A DNA stretch of 64,000 bases from Erodium maritimum (GCA_963921825.1 OY997594.1:40356557-40420556); one strand, 5' to 3'; positions 11,632-23,469 are shown, counted from the stretch's first letter. Notes: generated by a model from the letters alone, not told the origin. Translations and numbers: made by a program.

Positions 11632-12850
11632 TTCTTGGATATTGGATATTGGATCCGAATCCCACATTTGTATAAATGTGCAGGGACTCAAAAGTAAGAG
11701 GGCATTGAAGGAAGGCGTGGTGGACCTACGAGTTGGGGGTGACCATGGAGTCATTGCCTTAGCTGTGGGGACATACGAGTTGGCCTTGCCTAGTGGGCTT
11801 GTTTTGCATTTTGAACGATGTTATCATGTACCTACGTTTTTGTAGGAGTATCGTCTCCATTTCGTGTTTGGACAAAGAAGGCTATAAGTTCGCTATTGAG
11901 AATAGTAAGTTTAGTCTTTCTCATGATAACGTTCATCATGCAAATGCTTCTCGAGTTAGAGGTCTTTATGTTTTGAACATAGAAGACTCTAATGAGAAGT
12001 CCCTCTATAACATTGATAAAAGAGGATTTAAGTCTGATGAGACAAACCCTATATTCCTCTAGCACTATCGCTTGATTCATGTAAATAAGAAACGCGTATC
12101 AAAACTCCAATTCCATGGACTTTTGGATTCTTTCATGAATCATTTGAAACGTACGAATCTTATTTAATAGACAAGATGACAAAGACACCTTTTTTTCTGA
12201 AACGGTGAGAGAGATAGTGGCTTATTGGGGATTATACATTCGGATGTATGTGGTCCAATAAGTGCAACTGCTAGAGGAGGATTTGGGTACTTCATAACAA
12301 ATTGGAATTTTTGAAAGGTTCGAAATTTTCAAGAATGAAGTACTAAATCAACTTGGTCAAAATATTAAGGCACTACGATATGATCGAAGTAGTGAATATT
12401 TGAGCCAAGAGTTAGTAGATCATCTGAAAGATTGTGAGATCATTTCTCAACTAACTTCCCCGGGAATACAACATTGGAATAGTGTGTATGAACGGAGGAA
12501 TCGAACCCTATTAGATATGGCTCGGTCTATGATGAGTAAAATTGATCTCCCAATCTCATTTTGGAGATATACTCTGGAAACTACTACATTCGTCTTGAAC
12601 AGAGTACCACCAAAGGTAGTAGATAAGACACCATATGAGATATGGACAGGAAAGGTTCCTGATTTGTCTTTTCTAAGGATATGGGGATGTGTAACTTATG
12701 TGAAGCGTTTAACAACGAATAAGTTAGCCCTTAATCAGAGAAGTTCCTCTTTGTAGGATATCCGAAGGAAACTAAAGGATATTACTTCTACAACGCTACG
12801 GAGAACAAAGTGTTTGTTGCTCGAGGTGGACTATTTTGGAAAGAGAGTTT
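11615..12850 (+). pseudogene. pol: Protease-integrase part of pol, element B (broken)
   Basis: Fragments of copia pol in shifting frames. Protease: a 76-residue piece from 11615 whose active site reads L-D-I-G-S where D-T/S-G is expected. A pre-integrase region follows at 11793-12062. Integrase pieces at about 12240-12756 include S-D-V-C-G-P (first catalytic Asp region), a damaged second Asp region and E-R-R-N-R-T-L-L-D-M-A, the segment carrying the catalytic Glu. The C-terminal G-Y-P-K-E-T-K-G-Y phrase lies at about 12757-12790. Multiple stops and frameshifts mean no enzyme can be made. Confidence 0.78.
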
Positions 12851-14190
12851 ATTTCCAAAAGAAACAGTGGGAGGGCTGTTGAAAAAGAAGTTACAGACCC
12901 ACAAAGTAGCGTTGTGCCTAAAATGGTTAGTCAAGTACATGAACAAGAGAATGTAGTACCTGAGGTTGTACCACAAGTACAAAGGAGGTCTGATAGGACA
13001 CGTCAAGCCCCTATCAGATATGGGTTTCTCACTTCAGAGATTAATGACGTGATAGCTGTGGATCAAGTCGAATCCACATCATATCAAGAGACCATTGACT
13101 AGCTGCAGAAATCCATTCATGGATTAAAGCAGGCTCGTCAAAGTTGGAATCTTTGTTTCGATGAATAAGTAAAGGGTTTGACTTCATCAAGTACAAAGAT
13201 GGGCCTTGTGTGTACAAGAAGGTTAGTGGGAGCGAGATCGTATTTTTAGTGCTGTATGTAGATGACATACTGGTCATTGAAAATGACATCCCTATCTAGG
13301 GCAATGTTTTTCAGTGAAGGACCTAGGCAAAGCTGCTTATGTATTAAGTGTCAACATCTGTGGAGATAGATCTAGAAAGCTTTTGGGCCTAAGTCAGAGC
13401 ACTTACATTGACAAGGTGTTGTCAAGGTTTAGTATGAAAGACTCTAAAAGAGGGTTTTTGCCAATGTCCCATGGCATTAGTCTCAGCGAGACTTAGTGTC
13501 TTATGACACTTGATGAGCGGGACCGCATAAGTAAAATCCCATATGCGTCTGATATTGGATTTAAATATATGCAATGTTGTGTACTATACTCGATGTCTCG
13601 TATGCATTAAGTGCAACGAGTAGATACCAGGCATGTCCATGTGAAGGTCACTGGACGACAGCTAAAGGATCCTTAAGTACTTGAGAAGGACTAAGGATGC
13701 CTTTATGCTGTATGACGGTCAGAAAAGTGAACTAGCTGTAAAGAGTTACATAGATGCTAGCTTCCAGAACGACATAGATGATTTGAAATCATAGTATGGT
13801 TATGTGTTTTTGTTTGAATGAAGGTGAGTTCAGCTTAAGAAGCTCGGAGCTGAACATGGTTGCTACAACAGAAGACGAGTAGTTAGCTTCATTGGATGCA
13901 GCTAAAGAAAGTGTTTGGATCCGGCTTGGGAATCATCCCTAGTATATCAGATCCGGTAAACATGTATTGTGATAACTGTGGGGCGATAGCACAGGCCAAG
14001 GAGCCTAGATCGCACCAGAATTCCAAACACATCCTAAGTCGTTACCATCTCATTGAGAGAGGAAACGCTAAGATATGAAAAGTACATACAAATGATAATG
14101 TGGCTGATCATATAACCAAGGCGCTTCCACACCTTGGACATGAGTGTCATGTCAGGTCAATAGGCATTACTTGTAATGTCGATTGGACGT
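12836..14190 (+). pseudogene. pol: Reverse transcriptase-RNase H remnant, element B
   Basis: The linker before reverse transcriptase is present (RSDRTRQAPIRYGF), then the sequence jumps from the end of the linker (about 13100) straight to K-S-I-H-G-L-K-Q-A-R-Q-S-W. The first half of the polymerase domain, including its first catalytic Asp, is therefore deleted. The YVDD box survives at about 13255-13270. RNase H pieces at 13640-14160 contain Y-C-D-N-C-G-A-I and H-I-L-S-R-Y-H. In-frame stops are frequent. The stretch ends at the polypurine tract. Confidence 0.75.
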
Positions 14191-14198
14191 AGTAGTGC

Positions 14199-14207
14199 AA
14201 GTGGGAG
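14199..14207 (+). other. Polypurine tract of element B
   Basis: AAGTGGGAG directly before the TGTTGG start of the 3' LTR; primes plus-strand cDNA synthesis. Confidence 0.85.
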
Positions 14208-16049
14208 TGTTGGTTTTTGTGCCCTAGGCCAATCGTGATTATGGACGGCATTATCATTTCATTAATACACCGGCACTACTATTATCATTTGTGAAATGTT
14301 AATAGTGTGAATGATACTCTTTCTTAAGATCATCGGGTTGAGGACCTGATAGTAAAACTCTTAGAAGTAATAGAGTATTATTCACTTGATCCCTGGTCTT
14401 ACTGATATACTAAGACTAGTATGATGTTGGCTGATGATTTACGTTTTACTGATCATACATATTGGATATGAAGTCAAATCATAGATGTCATTTAGGGAAA
14501 TGGCATTGGATGACCCACTATGAGAATACTACATAGGAACTGTCATGAGTATTTCTCAGTACCGTAATATGACTTAAGTACTCTGACCTTATAGTCATCA
14601 TGATTTCTACATAGGTGGCTGTGTGCTTTGACATAGTTAAACGTTGTCTTTAACCGGGCAATTATAAAGGCTGTGATTGGGTGCATAAGTGTCTATGTGA
14701 GAGATATGGTTGACTGATAAGGGATCTGTCACTCATATAAATATGAGAGATATCGTTTGGGCCCCTTGATAAGTGGGACTGCAGGAAAAAGCATGGCCAT
14801 GCGAATTGATAAAGAGTTATCACTGGCAGTCTAGTTAAGATCAAGAAACAGCGATCGAGTAAAATAAGGATGACGGCCCTATGCCTTATTCGATCGAGAT
14901 ATCGTTGACAGAAGGGTTAGCATATTAGCGGGTAAAGGTTAAGTCGGATTAATGATCATCATAAACGTTTGGGTAGTCATAATGCCTTGCTAGAGGCCAA
15001 CTATGACATGTGGACGAAGCGAGGATTTCGGGCCCACTGCCAACACGTGTTATGAGCCTACCGGGTCGCACACAACAACGAGCCCAATATCGAAGTAGCC
15101 TTATGAAGTCCCTCAAGTGAATATAATAATATATTATATATGATATAATATTTATTTATTCATTAACTCGTTTTTCGAATTACCAATATAATAAAGATTA
15201 TGTTGGGCAATTAAAATGCAAAAATGACTCTTGAATTTGTGAAATTCAAAGAGGGTATTTTTGCATGAGTACTACTCCTAAAATGAAACACTTGTCATAA
15301 AAGAAAGTCCAAGAGTTGGACTTGCTTGAAATGACTTAGTGGAGTCATGTTTAGGAATAGTAAGCATGCAAAACCTAAGTGAGACACTTGTCCAAGTTGG
15401 AAGTCCAAGTGTTCGGTTTTTCCAAATAAAATAAGTGTGGTCATGTTGGGTCATATATGCATGCAAGAGAGAGAAGAAAAATCAGATTTTTCATTGTGTT
15501 GAGAATGGTTCTCAAAGGGTAGAGAGAGAAACGAGTTAGAGAGAACGAGAGGAAGAAGTGTTCTTCCTTTGTGCTAGCACACAAGCGATTTGGGATATCT
15601 TGTTGGTGTGGATACCGGTAGAGGAAGAATCCTTTTGGAAACGTCTCAACTCACAATTAATCCACCAAACCCATTTGTTTCGAGTGTTCTTGGTTTGCAA
15701 GAAGAAGAGAAAAATCTGCCCAGATTTTTCTGCCCAGATTCTGTCCGACCAGCCACTGTAAAGTGCTCGATCGGAGGTTCATCCGAGGTCCGATCTTGCT
15801 GATTTTTCCGGTGAACGTTCTACACATATTGGCCTTCAATCTGACCGGAGGGATTTTTATTCCAACGGTTCCTTGCTGAGATATACGAGCTGCAAGTTGG
15901 TCCCTATCTCGAACCAAGCTGAAAAATTGAAAGAGGTAATCTCTCCTTTAATTGTTGTTTGTCGGTTTACTCGGAATTACATGGATCCTGAGGCTATTAT
16001 AGGGAAAGTTTTTATTTTCCGCTGCGTTTTTCTCCCTAGAATTCCAACA
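14208..16049 (+). repeat. 3' LTR of copia element B
   Basis: 1842 bp, TGTTGG to CCAACA, a direct repeat of 5457-7296. Differences are visible mainly in the first 130 bases; the rest differs only here and there. Confidence 0.93.
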
Positions 16050-17279
16050 GTGTCTTGCCAACACCCGTTCATGTAGACTTAAGTGGAAGTGGTCACCTCA
16101 CTTAATCTCCATCAAGTTGCCAAGTGTCCATGCTAGTTTGCATGGTAAACTTAATAAACTAAGCTAGTTTATTAACTAGTAGAAAGTGGGTCCAACCCAC
16201 TTAGTTTAACAAGACCACTTAGTCAACCTTTGACCTTTGGTTCTAGTTAGGCCTTGCCCATGTGGGTCGGTCAGGGGCCTGTCCAAGAGAGCCCATACCG
16301 AGCCCATCATGCTAGACCGTCCACTATGGCAATTCCCGACACGACTCCCTCCAAGCCAATCCACTTGCGTTCTTATCGAGTTACAAACTTATGGTGTGAC
16401 CCTTATGTTTATGCATGTCCGAAAGATCAACATAAAATCCTATTTTACTTGATCTTACTAATGTGGCGACTTACGAGACTCAGTATCGCATGACCCTGCA
16501 TAACGAATAGCCCCCTGTCGATTTTGACCTTTCAGTCATCATTGTCATCATCCCTTATCACTGATATCCTGATTGAGATAAGGCATAGAGCCGTCATCCT
16601 TATTATTCCCAATCACTGTTCCTTGATACGTGAGATGACTGACCTATTATGATACCCCGTATCATGCGCATGGCCATGTTTTTCCTGTCAGTCACTCTCG
16701 ATCAAGCGGTCGTGAACCAGATCTCTTTCCCATACCGTAGTATGAGGGATAAATCCCTTAGCCGCCTATCATGTCACTCATGCAGTCATTCCCCAAGCCA
16801 ATCCTGGCAGTTATGGAAGCCCAGTCACGGTGCAACGTTGGGCTTTCAGGTCAAACTTGGTTGTTTACAGCATATCAATCATATAGACTCCTCGCTCTAA
16901 GGATACCTGACAAGCAACGACTCTGAACATGTTCATGACGTAATCTATGTAACATATTCAGGTCGGGTCGTCCAACATCATGTCCCACATGATGTCTATG
17001 ATCAGACTCCGGAAATCTTTCCAATGACCAATAGAACGTAAGCCATCAAGAGTCATATTTCATACTAGTCGCTTCTAGCGAAGACTATCGACTAGGGACC
17101 CCGTCGAGTGTGATCCATCCTGATCCATGGTTCTATTCGCATAGTGGGCATAGATCGGAAACACATACGACATATTACTCCAACACTTAAGTAATATTAA
17201 AAGCCGCTTTATTATATTGCCAACGATGATATTTACAATTTGGACGTTTACGATTGGACTACGGGCACTGATGCTAACA
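16050..17279 (-). mobile_element. Truncated, diverged family-A-type LTR
   Basis: Read on the minus strand it starts TGTTAGCATCAGTGCCCG at 17279, the family-A LTR start, and follows that LTR with many substitutions down to about 16380. The remainder to 16050 is only distantly similar, and the 3' end is missing where it meets element B. No target duplication can be checked. The small frames at 16237-16493 and 16649-16900 are not genes. Confidence 0.65.
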
Positions 17280-17811
17280 ATTTATTTATTCCCGACCTGC
17301 TAGTCGTGTATTAAATTGTAATGTTTTGCTCAAGACGAAGAAAGCGCTAGAAGGTCATTTGGTGGTTATTCGGGTGTTGACATCGGCTTGGAGTCGATGA
17401 AGCTCAAGAAGCTAGTGGGAGTTAGTTTAAGGGGATATTATGTGTACATTTATCGCTTTATGCTTGGTTCAGTTTTTGCATGATTAATTCTATGTGTTTT
17501 AGAATTGCATGCTTAACTTTATTTACCGAGCATATATCACCTCACATGCAAAGATAAAATTGGATTTTGATCATTGTTTGTGAGCCATTAGAGTCGTCAT
17601 TGCATTGGATGTAGTTGACGGGTTCAAAGGATGAATTACATTGGATGTAATTTGAGGCATCGTTGCATTTGGAATGTAGTTGATGTGCTCATCGCATCTA
17701 GGAAGTGCCGAATTTTTAAACACAACAGGACAAGTAAAAACGGGTCATGCCCGATACCTCATAATTATCAACACCTTACTACCTATGGGTGTCGTGCGCC
17801 TTAGCAGAGCA
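17280..17811 (+). mobile_element. Copia leader fragment, plus orientation
   Basis: From about 17535 to 17811 this is the inverted counterpart of 23200-23469, the leader of the minus-strand copia element. The earlier part resembles the leader of element B. It stops inside a leader stem-loop (5' arm CCTATGGGTG at 17782-17791; 3' arm missing) exactly where the minus-strand LTR begins at 17812, so that LTR interrupts it. Confidence 0.7.
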
Positions 17812-19328
17812 TGTTGGGTCTCAAGGTAGGGTTGGAGATGAACCAACTCGCAGAGGAAAAACAATGAAAACCAAGAGACGATTAAAAGCATGAAACAACT
17901 AACAAAGAATGGATTCACAAGAGAAAAATTCAGCACTATTTCTTCCCAAAACATGAACATCGTGTAACGAATTATTGGCTTGAGTCTCTAAGATGCCTAC
18001 GTATCCACATGGGAATCAAAGCCACGTAGTTCTTTTCTTTGAGGACTCAAGAACACAAAATGGAGAATGGAGCTTGCCGAAATTGGGGAGGGGAGGGAGA
18101 GAAAATTATGTTTCCTATTCTTGTCTTGTTTTTGCTATGTTGTAAAAAGATGACTTAAACATAACAAACCCCATAGTTGTCAAACTAAAAGCATGGGACA
18201 AGTATGGTGACAAGTAAGGTGTAAATAGGACAAAGTATGGCTAGACAAGCCCAACGAGGTCCCGTGATGTGCTCATCGCCTCCAAGCCTTCCATACCAGA
18301 AATGTCCAACATTATCCGATGTGATCAATCCCAAGACTCCAAGCCTTGTCTCGATCCGTAATGTCCTATTCACTTACGGGCACACGACCCAAAACCCATT
18401 TTTGGTCATGTCCCGAGACAACTCTCTTTTGGCCATTCTCCATAAATGTGTCAATGACTTTCATCCTCCCGTGTGACCCTTAGGTTTATGCATGTCAATA
18501 GGTCAACGTAAAATCCCATTTTACTTGATCCTATATAAGTGGAAACTAACGAGACTTTAGTATTGCTTGACACTACATAACGAATCGACCCTGTCAATGA
18601 ATTTCCATAAATGTGTCAATGATATCTTGATTGAGATAAGGCATAGAGCCGTCATCCTTATTATTCTCAATCACTGTTCCTTGATATGTGAGATTACTGA
18701 ATATATATACCCAGTATCATGTGCATGGCCATGCTATTCTTTCAGTCACTCTCGATCAAGCGGCCGAGAACCGATATCTTTCCCATACCGTAGTTTGAGG
18801 GATAAATCCCTTAGCCGTCTTTCGTGTCACTCATGCAGTCTGTCCCCAAGCCAATCATGGCCATTATGGAAGCCCTGTTACGGACAACGTTAGGCTCTGG
18901 TCAAAATCAGTTATTTACTGCATGGCGATCACAAAGACTCCTTGGTCTAAGGATACATGACAAGCTATGACACTGAATATGTTCATGACTTAATCTATGG
19001 CACATATTCAGGGAGGGTCATCAAATATCATGTCCCACATGATATCTACAATCAGACTCCGGAATCCCATTCCAATGACTAACAAAATGAAAGCCATAAA
19101 GAGCCATCTTTCATACTAGTCGCTTCTAGTGAAGCTTTGTTGACTAGGGACCCATCGAGTGTGATCTATCTCGATCTATGGTTCTATTCGCATGGTGGGC
19201 ATAGATCAGAGCACACATCGATATATTACTCCAACACATAATTAATATAAAGCCGCTTTAATTTTATTTCTAACGATGATATATACATTTGGACATTTAG
19301 GATTGAACTACGGGCACTAAGAGTAACA
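17812..19328 (-). repeat. 3' LTR of minus-strand copia element (family A)
   Basis: 1517 bp on the minus strand, from TGTTACTC at 19328 to CCCAACA at 17812. It is shorter than the 1687-bp copies because of a deletion near 18250, where the segment around the paired ATTAATTAGT motifs is gone, and a rearranged patch near 18600. A polypurine-like tract (CAAGTGGGAG on the minus strand, 19331-19341) abuts its start, which fixes it as the 3' LTR. Confidence 0.88.
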
Positions 19329-19476
19329 ATCTCCCACTTGCCTTAGTTCCAATCTAAACTCCAATATGTCCCACATTGACTTTACATGTCTAACATGTTT
19401 AGCGACACTGCCTTAGTCAAAGGGTTGGCTATGTTATCATCTGTTGCAATATACATTACCTTCACTTCACCTCAGT

Positions 19477-20947
19477 TCAGTATTTCTCTGATGAGGTGGA
19501 TACGCCGCAGTACATGTTTAGATTTTTTATGCGATGTGGGCTTTTAGCTTGCGCGATGGCCCTTGTGTTGTCGCAAAATGGATTCACCGGGCTGGATGGG
19601 TTTTTAATTACACCCAACCCTGCCGTGAATTTCCAAATCCACATAGCCTCCTTAGCTGCCTCTGCAGCATCCATGTACTTGGCCTCTGTTGTAGATTCGG
19701 AAATGGTGTCTTGCTTTACCCTCTCCCAACTAAAGCTCCATCATTCAGCATAAACACATATCTTGACTGACTTCTAAAGTCATCTGGATTTGTCTTGGAA
19801 AACTAGTGTTTACTCATCCTTCGACGACTAGTTCAGCATCATGTTTCCCCAGGTTAGACTGATGTCTACTTGTACAACATAAGGCTTACGAGACGTCCGG
19901 TCTCGTACATGTCATCGCATATATGATGGATCATGCCCCCGGGCGCATGGGATTCGCATCATCCTTTTCAGCTCATCAGGTGTATTAGGACACTGAGTCT
20001 TGCTGAGATGAATGCCATGACTAATGGGTAAGAGTCCTTTCTTTGAATCGAGCATTGAGAACCTACTCAATGCCTTGTTCACATAGGTTCCCAGACTTAA
20101 ATCTAAGACCGTCTTGGTGCGATCTCTACATATCTTAATCCCTAAGATATAAGAAGCATCGCTTAAGTCCTTTATTGAAAAACATTTCCTCAACCAAGCT
20201 TTAGTCTCATGCAAGGTAGGGATGTCGTTTTCAATGAGAACCGGAAAGGTAATATTTCTCCCACTAGCGTTCTTATAAACGCAAGATTCATCCTCGTTCT
20301 TGATTAAGCCAAATCCAATTACAACATCATTCAAACGAAGGATCCAACTCCGAGAAGTTAGTTTCAAACCATAAATGGATTTCAACAACTTATAAATCAT
20401 TCCCTTATTCTTCGGATAGTCAAAACCTTTGGGCCGAGACATACAAATGTACTCAGTCAAATTTCCATTTAGGAAAGCACTTCTGGCATCCACTTGCCAT
20501 ATCTCGTATTTATGATACGTAGTTATGTCAAGAAGAATTTGGATCGATTTTGACCATAGCCACTAAGGAGAAGGTTTCCTCATAGTCAATCCATTGGATC
20601 TGCCTACAACCTTTCACCGCCAGTCGAGCTTTGTAGGTCAGAGGGTTGCCGTCCATGTCCATCTTCACCTTGAAAATTCATTTGCATCCGATGGTCCTCA
20701 CACCATTGATGGGATCAACCAGTGCCCAAACTCGATTGTCCAACATGGATTGCATTTCCTCCCTCATGGCTCCCAACCATAACTCGGAGTCGGGGCCATC
20801 CACGACTTCCTGAAAGGTGGCTGGATCATCGTGATCCACCATGACTTCATTCTCACCTCCGGATACCATATCTCGGAGGTGGACGACTGATCCTTTCAAA
20901 TTGCCTTGGACCTTCCGGAATTGTAACAGGAATTGGTTCTTACTCAA
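19477..20947 (-). pseudogene. pol: Reverse transcriptase-RNase H, family-A copia, YVDD deleted
   Basis: Minus-strand frames 20678-20947 (linker and RT start, with D-H-D-D-P-A-T-F-Q-E), 19912-20493 (193 residues of RT) and 19477-19674 (RNase H). In the 193-residue frame the segment that should contain the polymerase box reads I-T-F-P-V-L-I-E-N-D-I-P-T-L; the plus-strand relative at 44581-44635 has L-Y-V-D-D-I-L-L-I-G-N-D-I-P-T-L there. About seven residues including both catalytic aspartates are lost, so the enzyme is dead independently of the frameshifts. RNase H keeps F-C-D-N-T-R-A-I-A-Q-A. Confidence 0.82.
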
Positions 20948-20988
20948 CGACCATCTCTGGCTCCCTTTCTACTGGGTTGTCAATTGGT

Positions 20989-22298
20989 TTAGCCGGATCT
21001 GTACCATCCTGATTTTCTTCGAGATGCACAGTCCTCCCAATGACGTCTTTGGAAACAAAACTCCTTTTCCATAAAGACCCCACCCCAAGCGACGAACACC
21101 ATGTTCTCACTGGGTTTGTAGAAGTAGTATCCCCTTGTTGCATTGGGATACCACACAAAGGTGCATATCTCAGATCTTGGTTCGAGCTTAGTCGAAACCA
21201 AATGTTTCACATAAGCCTCACAACCACAAATATTTAGGAAGGACAAAGCGGGAATCTTCCCGTACCATTTCTAAAATGGTGTCCCTTCCACAACCTTCGT
21301 CGGAGCCCTATTAACCATGAATGCGGTCGTCTCCATAGTATAACCCCAGAAAGAGATTAAGAGATCAGTCTAACTGATCATAGATCAGACCATATCCAAT
21401 AAAGTCCGATTTCTCCACTCGGACACAACATTCAACTGCAGTGTTCCGGGAGCAGTCCATTCTGAAAAGATCCCGCTCTCCACCTAATGATCTAAAAACT
21501 ATGTGGTTAAGTATTTTCCAACTCAATCCAATCGAAGTGTCTTAATACTTTTCCCGAGTATGTTTTCTACTTCGGTCTTGAACTCTTTGAATTTATCAAA
21601 AGCCTTAGACTTATGTCTTATTGAACAGACATAACCATATACACTATAATCGTTAGCAAATGTGATGAAGTAGATAAAACACCCCTTGGCCAGCGAACCT
21701 ATTGGTCCACACACATCCAAGTGTATCATCTCCAACAATTCACCCGCCCTTTCACCGCAACCGATAAAAGGGCACTTTAGTCATTTTGCCCATCAAACAA
21801 GTCTTGCACCTATCGATCAAATGGAATTCGAATGGACCTGAAGCCCACACTTCTGAAGTACTGATAGACGCTTCTTGTTTCTGCGGCCCAAATTACAGTG
21901 CCATAACAGAGTTAGGTTTAAATCGTTGGCTTTAGACCTCTTGGTATTAACATAATATATAGAACTTGAGGCATTGTTACCCATGTCTAATATGTACAAT
22001 CCTCCAACCAATATCATTGCATAAAACATTGAAAACTCCATTTCCAATATTAATATTATATCCTTCCTTGTCAAACACGGATACAGATATAATATTCCTA
22101 CTAAAATTAGGTATGCAGTATACATTATACAATACTGAGACAAGGCCACTTGGCAAAGCAAGACTCATGTATCCTATAGTAGTTGCCACAACTCTAAGGT
22201 CCACTTCGTGCTTTCCAAACCTCTCCACTTTCAGCCACTATACGTTAGTGCATGTGTCAGATTCAGTCCTGGTATCTAATACCCATGAATCTTTGTAA
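20989..22298 (-). pseudogene. pol: Protease-integrase part, family-A copia
   Basis: Minus-strand pieces in changing frames: protease start D-S-W-V-L-D-T-R-T-E-S near 22290, where D-T-G is expected and the Gly is lost; pre-integrase H-C-N-L-G near 21905; integrase core M-L-E-M-I-H-L-D-V-C-G-P at 21738 followed by F-A-N-D-Y-S-V-Y-G; and the integrase C-terminal region at 20989-21246. Stops separate all pieces. Confidence 0.75.
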
Positions 22299-22330
22299 GT
22301 AGAGAGATGTAGCTCTATAGAGTTAATACC

Positions 22331-22474
22331 GGATGAAGGCACGATCCCACCGCCCTTCCTTAGATCATCCAGCTTTCCTGATGAAGGCGTAGTGCTACTG
22401 CCCTTCTTCAGATCATCCAGCCTATCTGATGAAGCTGCAGTCCCACTACCCTTCTTCAGATCAGCCGTGAACTT
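22331..22474 (-). repeat. 48-bp tandem repeat inside gag (3 units)
   Basis: Units at 22331-22378, 22379-22426 and 22427-22474. On the coding (minus) strand each encodes 16 residues of the type D-D-L-K-K-G-S-G-T. The period is a multiple of three, so the frame is kept. The relatives at 11550 and 42475 have a single unit, so this is a lineage-specific expansion. Confidence 0.85.
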
Positions 22475-22835
22475 CCTGTAATCCCGGTTCCAATGACCAG
22501 GTTGTTGGCAGTAGAAGCAGACATTCTCAGGTGTCTCATCTTTCCCGCCAAGTGTGCATGGGCCTCGCCCTTGCCACTTCCAATTCCTTGTTGACCATCA
22601 GAATATCCTTGGATCCCAAATCCCTGATATATTCTTCTCAGGAGTTAATGACACTTCATGTAACTCTGATATGTTCTTAGAGACAGCCTTGTCAAGGACA
22701 TATTCTTTACGTTCAGACTTGAGGACTATCCTCAAAATTCTGTATCAGTCCAAATACTTTGTCCCATTTAGCTTGACCTTGTCAAGAATGGTTTTTATTG
22801 ACAAACTATTAATGTTCGTTGAATTTTTCATTTGA
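22475..22835 (-). pseudogene. gag: Gag with internal deletion, family-A copia
   Basis: The N-terminal motif K-L-N-G-T-K-Y-L-D-W and E-R-K-E-Y-V-L-D are followed within about ten codons by S-E-L-H-E-V, which normally lies some 140 residues later (compare residues 40-190 of the Gag at 10735). The middle of Gag is therefore deleted. The zinc knuckle reads C-F-Y-C-Q-Q-P-G-H-W-N-R-D-Y, with Tyr in place of the last Cys. The usual ATG region lies near 22835. Confidence 0.75.
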
Positions 22836-23469
22836 TCTACAACAGATAAAATTCAATCAGTAAACTGAATAAATTTTATGAAGATCAAGCTTACACACCA
22901 ACAATTGATTCTAAACATTTAGAATCTAAAACCAAGATCCTTGATTCACTCGATCAAGCATTACGAAGGCTCACCACTCAATCGAGCTATGTAGGTAGGA
23001 TCCCGTCCAATCACATCCAATGTGACTCTTGGCTAGGATAGGTACTTAAGTACACAGCTTACCCTATCTGATACCCTAGCTCAACCTCGGGCTGAGAATC
23101 GTAGTCGGTTCCACCAATTTTCAACTATGGCCCGTCACTATGTAGGTGCTCCGCTAATGCGCACGACACCCACATATGTCGTCAAAACCTACTACCCCAT
23201 TTTCCCATGGATGCTCCGCTAATGCGCACAACACCCATAGGACGGGGAGGTAGTAAGGTGTTGATAATTGGGAGGTATCGGACATGACCCGTTTTTACTT
23301 GTCCGTTTGTGTTTAAAACTTTGGCACATCCTAGATGCGATGAGCACATCAACTACATTCCAAATGCAATGATGCCTCAAATTACATCCAATGTAATTCT
23401 TCCTTCGAACCCATCAATTACATCCAATGTAATGACGGTTCTAAGGACTCACAAACAAGGATTAAAATT
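22836..23469 (-). other. Leader of minus-strand family-A copia
   Basis: Non-coding leader read right to left. It contains two stem-loops at 23139-23176 and 23204-23241 with 10-bp arms and a near-identical loop (GTGCGCATTAGCGGAG), equivalent to the four units in the B leader. Between 23320 and 23450 there is a smaller internal repeat around ATTACATCCAATGTAATT, itself palindromic. The leader is cut at 23470. Confidence 0.72.

Larger units (their letters stand above)
5457..16049 (+). mobile_element. Copia retrotransposon B, two LTRs, decayed
   Basis: Order on the plus strand: 5' LTR, tRNA-iMet primer site, long leader, gag, protease, integrase, reverse transcriptase, RNase H, polypurine tract, 3' LTR. 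That gene order is copia. LTRs of 1.84 kb beginning TGTTGG-type and ending CCAACA, with this gag type, suggest an Angela/BARE-like lineage (inference). The element spans 10.6 kb including a 1.69-kb solo LTR in its leader, so about 8.9 kb by itself. The five bases outside the two ends differ (AAGCC left, GTGTC right), so no target duplication supports these ends having inserted together. Reading frames are broken throughout pol. Confidence 0.88.
19329..23469 (-). mobile_element. Copia element, family A, 5'-truncated internal region
   Basis: Read on the minus strand: leader (about 23469-22840), gag, protease, integrase, reverse transcriptase, RNase H, polypurine tract, then the LTR at 17812-19328. 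The 5' LTR and primer site are missing because a giant LTR (family D) abuts at 23470. All coding parts are damaged. Its closest relative here is the plus-strand copia at 40179-45463, which shares long stretches of near-identical protein. Confidence 0.85.
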
